Assembly: GCA_947462335.1 (NCBI GenBank)
Contig: OX381720.1
Span: 379,501-443,500, forward strand
Length of the DNA: 64,000 bases
Source: Harmothoe impar
Taxonomy: Eukaryota > Annelida > Polychaeta > Phyllodocida > Polynoidae
Direction of reading: 5' to 3'
Shown in pieces: positions 58,250 to 64,000 of this stretch (position 1 is the stretch's first letter; each line of letters begins with the position of its first letter). The position numbers and the translations under genes were made by a program. The notes beneath the pieces were generated by a model. The model worked only from the letters and a program-made list of their open reading frames with translations. It had not been told where the DNA came from and ran no database searches.

Positions 58250-58831
58250 GGGGCGTCACATGTCGATCTTAAGAAAATGATCATGCCCTATGTTGCTACT
58301 GTCACTAAGGGAGGTGTTTTGGGACCCACAGACCCTCAGAAAATTTAGGAATTTGCATATCGAATTGTCACATTCAGAGGGGTGGAATTCTCCAACCTTA
58401 AATACTACATCATAAGTTCGCTAATCTTGGGGTCACCACCCATATAGCGCCGCATTGGAGCAAAAGCAGAAAATAGTTCTGTTGTTCTCCGCTTGGTGCT
58501 CGTATACAGGTGAGGGTAGATGGGGGGTCCCCATGTCGCATGTCGATTTTAAGAAATGACCATGTCACATGGCACTAAGGAAAAAGCCATGTCACTAGTG
58601 TCACTAAGGGAAAAATGTAGGGGCACCGTAATTGGTACAATTGGGCTCTTGGGACCATAGACCCCAGGAATTTTTTTAAAATTTGACTACCCACAAGGAA
58701 GGAATTTGAAGGAAGAGTTGGGTAGCATACTTTACAGTAATTGAGAATTTTTTATTCATGTCACTAAGCCCCATGTCACATGTCGATTTTAAGAATGGCC
58801 ATGTCACATGTCACTTAAATGGCCTAATGAC
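58250..58831 (+). repeat. Diverged repeats around CATGTCGATTTTAAGAA
   Basis: Four units near 58258, 58545, 58783 and partial copies share TCACATGTCGATTTTAAGAA, ATGACCATGTCACATG and CACTAAGGGAAAAA-type blocks. The same words return in inverse orientation at 63050-63200. Confidence 0.65.
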
Positions 58832-59597
58832 ACAGATAGTACTTAACCTAAAGACCTACCCACCCCGTAGAAAAAGGAGTGTCGTTTGTGAACGCTCCCT
58901 TAGTCTTTCTATTCTTTGTTTATTGTGTGGCCCCTAAAGAGGGGCCGACTAACTCCAACTTTGTCTGGAGTTAGATGCTGCCCAAGATCGGCGTAATTAA
59001 TTACACCTGATGTTAGGCAGCATGGATCAAGCCTCAAAGCCTCAAAGCTCAAAGCCCTGTTGGGCGAAGAGCCTTGTGTGGCGGACGAGGCCCAGTGGGA
59101 ATGATCCGTTTGTAGTGTACCGATCCGTGAGAGGTTCTGACTATCTATATCTTTTATATCGCCTTAGATGTGGTGTAGTATTTTTCATCTCGCTATAGTT
59201 TAGTTGATATTTTAAAGAAACTGAAATACACAACATTGACTTGTTTTTTATATTTAATTTATTAGAAGCACACTTTGTTGCTTTATATAGCTCATTATGC
59301 GTTAAAATGTTCGCGAGTATCGTGGAAATGTACAAAAATCCTATTGTGGCGCCATCTGACGAAAGAGCGGAGAACTATACTAGTGCGTTCGTTATTCGCA
59401 TCTTTGACAGGGACTAAGAGCTGCTCAAAGGGTATGGCGAGCTAGACTAGAGCATGTAATCACTAGGTGGCAGAGTGGTCAAAAGGCAATCTCGTAGTAG
59501 TAGGTCTACTTGGATCTTGAGTAGCCACCCTTGTGGTTATAATTACCTAGACTAGTTGGCTCTGCCAGCCTGGTCAAGTGAAAATTGGTAAGGAGAC
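58832..59597 (+). repeat. Large tandem duplication, copy 1, with three hairpins
   Basis: This copy starts ACAGATAGTACTTAACCTAA and ends AAATTGGTAAGGAGACT. It contains successive hairpins: GGCCCC/GGGGCC (58929-58946), CTAACTCCA/TGGAGTTAG (58949-58974) and ATGCTGCC/GGCAGCAT (58975-59023). It has about 70 bp (about 59380-59450) that copy 2 lacks, between two ACTAG words. The compact hairpin run suggests a structured RNA or a protein-binding site, but no known RNA family is recognised. Confidence 0.75.
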
Positions 59598-59782
59598 TAT
59601 GAACTAGGCTAAGCTTGGATTTTTTAAAATAGCCTATAAAAGTATAATAAAACTATAGTACCCTCTTAGATTTGATGATTAGACACTGCCTACTAAGTAT
59701 ACACATTTGTACAATGGTATCATTGTGTATAAATGTTCTTTTGGTACATCATGCCGACTCTACAAGAGCACCATTTGCAACG
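59598..59782. other. Spacer between duplication copies
   Basis: AT-rich. ACTATAGTACC occurs here and again after copy 2 (about 60502), so the duplicated unit may have included part of this spacer. Confidence 0.4.
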
Positions 59783-60463
59783 ACAGATAGTGCTAAACCC
59801 AAGACCTACCCACACCGTAGAAAAAAATAGGGATGACGTTTGTGAACGGTCCCTTAGTCTTTTTATTCTTTGTTTATTGTGTGGCCCCTAAAGAGGGGCC
59901 GATCGGTGTTATTAATTACACCTCATGTTAGGCAGCATAGGATCAAACCTCAAAAGCGTCAAAGCTCAAAGTCCTGATGGACAGAGAGCCCTGTGTGGCT
60001 TTCGAGGACGAGTGGGAGTGATCCGTTGCAGAATACCGATCCGTGAGAGGTTCTGACTATGTATAGCTTTTATATCGCTTTAGATATGGTGTAGTATTTT
60101 CATCTCGCTATAGTTTAGTTGATATTTCAAAGAAACTGCCTCATTCTATCAGAAATACACAACATTGACATGTTTTTTATATTCAATATATTAGAAGTGT
60201 GCTTTGTTGCTTATTATAGTTCATTATGCGTTTAAAATGTTCATGAGTATCGTAGAAATGTACAAAAATCCTATTGTGGCGCCATCTGACGAAAAGAGCG
60301 GAGAACTATACTAGAGCATGTAATCACCAGGCGGCAGCAGAGTGGTCAAAAGACAATCTCGTAGTAGTAGGTCTACTTGGATGTTGAGTAGCCACCCTTG
60401 TGGTTGTAATTACCTAGACTAGTTGACCCTGCCAGCCTGGTCAAGTGAAATTAGTAAGGAGAC
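59783..60463 (+). repeat. Large tandem duplication, copy 2
   Basis: Offset by 951 bp from copy 1 and clearly homologous over its length. The first hairpin (59883-59900) is unchanged. The second hairpin and the left arm of the third are deleted, leaving GGCAGCAT unpaired. CTCATTCTATCAG is present here but not in copy 1. Confidence 0.8.
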
Positions 60464-61229
60464 CGCACATTAACGCGCTCCACAGTCTTTAGACAGTTAA
60501 GACTATAGTACCGTAGATTCTACTGTGTACTCACACTAACTATTTACAGTGCTACATATTCATACCCCAGTTCTAAGTGGTTTTTTTTAGAAAAAAGCGA
60601 TCTACTCACCCCATTTTTTTTAGACAAAATCCTATTAGCAGGTAACCTCTGTATAAACCATACTGCAAACATCTGCTACTTTGAGCGTCTGCCTCATGAC
60701 TGATAGTGTACAACAAGACGAAGTGGGCAGAGGTGAAGTACTGTTCCAATAAAAATTGAGGCTCTTTATATAGCTGAGAGAGCGGCTAATCCTGATGTTC
60801 TAAGCTTGTTTTCACCTAGAGCCCCACCCTCTTCCAGAGAGGAATCAAATTGCTTTTCACCTGGACCCTTCCACCCCTAATCCATCAGCATGAAAAGAGG
60901 GATAACAAGTGTAACGTGCGCTACATGTATATGGGATTATAGCTGGTGAAGAGATAAAGCCAGGTCAACTGTGTATACAAAGACTACAGGAGGTGATTAA
61001 CGACAGGTGTGACGCGCCAGCCCGTGGAAGGATTATCTTCTAAGCTGACGCTTATTCAACTAGCCAGCTGCCGTCCGCTCCACTCACCACGGCAAGAGGA
61101 GGTGCTTTTGTTTTACACTTAAGTCGCTCACCACATGTACTCGTCTCTACCTCACAGACAGACACACTCTCGCTTGCTTCACGCCCCCTGTAGCTTTTTT
61201 TGTATACACACTCTAATCTCATAACCCCT
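60464..61229. other. Sequence without a recognised gene
   Basis: No coding pattern is seen before the promoter-like module at about 61.26 kb. Confidence 0.4.
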
Positions 61230-61257
61230 TGATCCGTTATACAGGTAACGGGTATTC

Positions 61258-61330
61258 TCTTTTAAATAGCTGCCAGTCAACCTGCGGCAGCTGAAAACGA
61301 CGGTAAGTAGCTTAGCTGTAGAAGCAAGAA
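61258..61330 (+). promoter_or_regulatory. Second TATA-like module with hairpin and splice donor
   Basis: TTTTAAATAGC is followed by AGCTGCCAGTCAACCTGCGG and CAGCT, which form a hairpin, and then AAAACGACG and the donor GTAAGTAGC. Spacing and order parallel the module at 57993-58060. A palindrome, GGCGCCTTATAAGGCG, follows near 61360-61375. It may be the 5' exon of the gene at 61.7 kb. Confidence 0.4.
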
Positions 61331-61705
61331 GGCGTATATAAGGAGACTGACACGTGTATAGGCGCCTTATAAGGCGGCAGGGGGTAAATACTAGTGAAAA
61401 AGGAAGGCAGGTGTGCAGGTAGCTTTCTAACAGACACGTGTGTGCACTAAGCTGCTTAAGTCTAAACCCACCTGCAGTAGTCAGGTAGCATGTGAAAACT
61501 TACTTAACAGATCTCTTAATTGAGTAGAGACTCTGTACTGAGAGAGTCTTTTCAGCCGTTTAAGAGGCTTATCTAGGACAGGGTACATAAGGAGTGAAAC
61601 GACGCTCTCATCCATCAGTCTTTCTCGATCCGCCCTTCATCATCGTAGCATCGTCCACTCTACGCTCGCTCAGCATGTTATGATGGTTAGTTCTGCTATT
61701 TTCTT

Positions 61706-61974
61706 TACTAATCAAAGTGTTGACGCTACAGAGCATCGAAACTCTCTCCAAATGAGTCCAAGAAAGAAAAAGCAACTCCCACTTGAAGCAGGAAGAGAAA
61801 CAGTGCCCTATGATGCATGTGAGGTAAAAAAACATTGGAAGGACGTCACCAAGGAGCAATGGATAGAAGCATGCTTCAACTTCATCGGAACGGAAGTAGT
61901 TTCATTTGGACAGAGGGAGAAGATTTTGTTGGAGCTATTTTTCTTAGCTCCGTATACTTGGCCTGACTCTGTTT
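61706..61974 (+). CDS. Unrecognised protein, first coding segment
   Basis: Not a family I recognise. TTTACTAATCAAAG (ending about 61718) looks like a branch point plus splice acceptor, so the exon probably starts just after it. If so the Met at 61752, not the upstream Met codons at 61680, would be the start: MSPRKKKQLPLEAGRE opens with a basic cluster. The chain continues with KKHWKDVTKEQWIEACFNF, GQREKILLELFFL and APYTWPDSV, then TAA. Codon use looks genuinely coding. The next segment lies in another frame, so either an intron or a one-base frameshift separates them. Confidence 0.45.
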
Positions 61975-62488
61975 AATTCCTTCAGGTATTTGTTCAGTCT
62001 TCGCCATAGAAGTTATCAGGTCTTTGAAGGAGCTTCGATATATGCAAGGCACTCAGGAGGAGATTGTTCAGAAAATGACGGAATTAGAAACAGGAGAAGA
62101 CACAATATGGTGCGAGGAGACGACATATACGGACGATGATCTGGAGTGCATCATTTGTAGCCCGTTTGAACATTATGTTAAAGACTTTGAGGACATGCTA
62201 GACAGCACTGAGATGAACCCGAAAGAGAGATCCCTTACTGCACAGAAAGAGGCCAAAGCTGTGTTGGAAAAGCTCAAGTTTGGTCAAGGATTCACTCTTC
62301 AAAGCAGCTGTGTGAGTGTGATAAAAGGCCTTGTGTTGAAACATCCAGACATGAAGTTTTCGCGTGCTGTCGACACACTTCCTTTGCCTGAACTGATGAT
62401 GAACATGATCGATCCCATCGTACCAACACGTTTCGACTCTGCCAATTGTCCCATGTATAAAATGGTTTCAAGTTTTGCCTGTGGCTGA
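61975..62488 (+). CDS. Unrecognised protein, second coding segment
   Basis: The frame is open from about 61967 (after a TGA) to a TGA at 62488. Before it lies TTTAATTCCTTCAG, an acceptor-like site at 61986. The protein is acidic and helix-rich: EEIVQKMTELETGEDTIW, then DDLECIICSPFEHYVKDFED, KAVLEKLKFGQGF, VIKGLVLKHPDMKF and PLPELMMNMIDPIVPTRF. No catalytic pattern is obvious; the CIIC pair alone is not a zinc finger. It sits in the region bracketed by the 56.53/64.0 kb inverted repeats, so it may be a transposon gene rather than a host gene. Confidence 0.45.
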
Positions 62489-62589
62489 TGGCTAAATGAT
62501 CCACTGAAGTCAGAAAACCTCCTTGATTTAATCAACTGACTAAATGTATTTTCTCATACTAGTATTAGTAGCATAAGTAATAGCAGCTA

Positions 62590-63030
62590 CTCAGTCTCGT
62601 GCAGCACAAGCAGCAGCATCTGTCAGCAGCATCCGTGACATCGTCAGCAGCAGCAGCAGCTGCACGACCAGCACAAGCAGCAGCATCTGTCAACAGCATC
62701 CGTGACATCGTCAGCAGCTGCAGCAGCTGCAGCAGCTGCACAAGCAGCACAAGCAGCAGCTGCTGCAGCAGCTGCACGAGCAGCACAAGCAGCAGCATCT
62801 GTCAGCGGAATCTGTGACATCGTCAGCAGCAGCAGCAGCTGCACGAGCAGCACAAGCAGCAGCATCTGTCAACAGCATCCGTGACATCGTCAGCAGCTGC
62901 AGCAGCTGCACGAGCAGCACAAGCAGCAGCAGCTGTCAGCAGCTGCAGCAGCTGCACGAGCAGCACAAGCAGCAGCACCAACAGCAGCAGCAACAGCAAA
63001 TCAGCAGCAGCAGCAGCAGCAGCAGCGGTG
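62590..63030 (+). repeat. CAG/GCA-rich higher-order repeat
   Basis: The region is mostly CAG/CTG-type triplets with four copies of a unit, CATCTGTCAGCAGCATCCGT then GACATCGTCAGCAGC. Copies start at 62617, 62684, 62796 and 62863. The spacing 67, 112, 67 shows a 179-bp higher-order unit duplicated once. It ends in a pure (CAG)n run near 63001-63026. Frames through it give poly-Ala, poly-Ser or poly-Leu and are not genes. Confidence 0.92.
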
Positions 63031-63049
63031 TGGACCACTAAATTCGAGA

Positions 63050-63205
63050 TGGCGACATGTCTGTTTCTTAGAATCAACATTCGACATGAGGCCTAGTGAC
63101 ATTTGACATGAAGCTTGAGAAACATAGTGACAGGTGACATGAGCAATTCTTAAAATCGACATGAGATATGAGCATAATTAAGCGACATCGACATGTGCCA
63201 TGGCT
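63050..63205 (-). repeat. Inverted copies of the CATGTCGATTTTAAGAA repeat
   Basis: Words TTCTTAAAATCGACATG, TTCTTAGAATCAACATT and CGACATCGACATGTG are inverse to the 58.25-58.83 kb repeats. Confidence 0.6.
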
Positions 63206-63320
63206 ATTTTTTTTTAAGACAAACGCCATAGACTCCTCATCCAGACCTCCACTAGTAGTGCTCTATAAGCGCAAGCTTTGCCTTAAGAGAGCTGTGGCTG
63301 TGAACCCTCTCCTCCCCCCG

Positions 63321-63709
63321 TACACACAGGTAAATATCCGAGTCAGCCAATGTCGCCAATACTACTCTCATACAAGGGTCAGGCACTGCTGGACTATAAT
63401 AGATGGGTCAAGGACCATTCTACTGAGGGTCGGGCTAGGCCGGACATTCAATAACAGGCTGGACTATGGCAAACTTGCTTGAAAGTCTGGCCAGCAAGAG
63501 TCCAGCATTGTCAGACTGTGGCATAAGGATCCAGCATGGCCAGACTTTCAAGCAAGTTTGCCAAAGTCCAGCCTGTTATTGAATGTCCGGCCTAGCCTGA
63601 CCCTCAGTAGAATGGCCCTTGACCCATCTATTATAGTCCAGCAGTGCCTGACCCTTGTCTGAGAGCGGTTTAGGCGACATTGGGTGACTCTGATAATTGC
63701 CTCTGTGTA
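63321..63709. repeat. Large foldback hairpin, about 390 bp
   Basis: Arms of about 170 bp (63321-63495 and 63538-63709) are inverse copies, best matched in the inner 120 bp: GCTTGAAAGTCTGGCC, GGACATTCAATAACAGGCTG, TAATAGATGGGTCAAGG and AAGGGTCAGGCACTGCTGGA. The outer part is more diverged. The loop is about 42 bp. Both arms give the same short frame on opposite strands. Confidence 0.9.
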
Positions 63710-63929
63710 GGATGAGAAAAGGGGGGCTGTCGCTGACCAAAAGGCTCTAAAACAGGGGGCTGTTGAAGGACTATATGGTAAAAGGCTGCTGTTACAGTCA
63801 AGATACTCATATTTCAAGCCCAGAAAACTGTAATTAGCTTTCCAAGTTGTTTATTTAACAATATCCTGGCCTAGCAAGAAGCTGTCAGATGACTTCTAAG
63901 AAAAATGTGGGCTGTTAATTGATCAAGAG
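63710..63929. other. Short stretch between hairpin and right inverted repeat
   Basis: No gene is seen. Confidence 0.45.
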
Positions 63930-64000
63930 AGCTACATTGTTACAGAGTCCTATTCCTCTTTTGAGGTGGGACCAAATTTGAAAAAAGAATAAACTCAAAA
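63930..64000. repeat. Right inverted repeat of the 7.5-kb region, cut by the window end
   Basis: Inverse of 56529-56598. The match reaches the last base of the window, so the true outer end lies beyond. Confidence 0.8.

Noticed and set aside
58929..58946. Histone mRNA 3' stem-loop
   Set aside because: The stem-loop size is similar, but the loop is TAAAGA with an all-GC stem, the flanking CCAAA/ACCCA context is absent, and there is no histone gene nearby.
62565..63096. Poly-Ala, poly-Ser and poly-Leu proteins
   Set aside because: All frames on both strands are open because the DNA is a CAG-type repeat; there is no start context or domain.

Overview
This window looks like non-coding, repeat-dense DNA from an animal nuclear genome. 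AT-rich unique sequence is broken up by retrotransposons, cut-and-paste transposons with terminal inverted repeats (TIRs), SINE-like units and many minisatellites. The mix of endonuclease-type LINE families, a Ty3-like LTR element, TIR elements and the frequent AGGCCTAT word fits a marine invertebrate. A deuterostome such as a lancelet, hemichordate or echinoderm is possible, but I cannot fix the species. I recognise no intact host protein gene.

Layout. 0.9-4.4 kb: a TIR element (GGGGGTCGTTACACAACC) holding a second long-armed inverted-repeat element. 6.3 kb: a tRNA-derived SINE head. 7.6-10 kb: dispersed repeats also present at 14.8, 26.1, 29.5 and 49.5 kb. 10.6-13.1 kb: a minisatellite split by a 5'-truncated LINE on the minus strand. 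16.3-25.3 kb: a TIR element with an apparently full-length LINE (about 17.07-24.93 kb) inside it. 27.9-29.4 kb: a mirror-arranged cluster of a 20-bp motif. 29.9-31.1 kb: a minisatellite. 31.8-34.6 kb: a Ty3-like LTR retrotransposon that has lost pol and carries a broken gag. 34.9-36.0 kb: a satellite of about 17 units. 36.2-38.2 kb: a TIR element, partly repeated at 50.2-51.1 kb. 40.5-44.1 kb: a LINE remnant split by a second LINE with a visible target-site duplication. 45.5-49.0 kb: a TIR transposon with a decayed PIN/FEN1-like nuclease gene ending in a cysteine-rich motif. 53.6-54.0 kb: a recent tandem duplication. 55.6-55.9 kb: an array of E2F, ETS, E-box and CCAAT motifs. 56.5-64.0 kb: a region bracketed by inverted repeats, with two TATA/splice-donor promoter-like modules, a duplicated structured block, an unrecognised gene, a CAG-rich higher-order repeat and a large hairpin.

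The best candidate for something new is the 17-25 kb LINE. Its ORF1 joins a coiled coil and an L1-ORF1p-like RNA-binding core to a C-terminal NADAR (YbiA-like) domain. A second small ORF can be read only across a 159-bp GT-AG intron; it gives an SGNH/OSK-like protein whose catalytic Ser and His positions are replaced. An intact endonuclease-reverse transcriptase ORF2 follows. All three frames look open, so this copy may be young. The idea that the element carries its own ADP-ribose/NAD-related enzyme and makes one protein from a spliced RNA is my inference.
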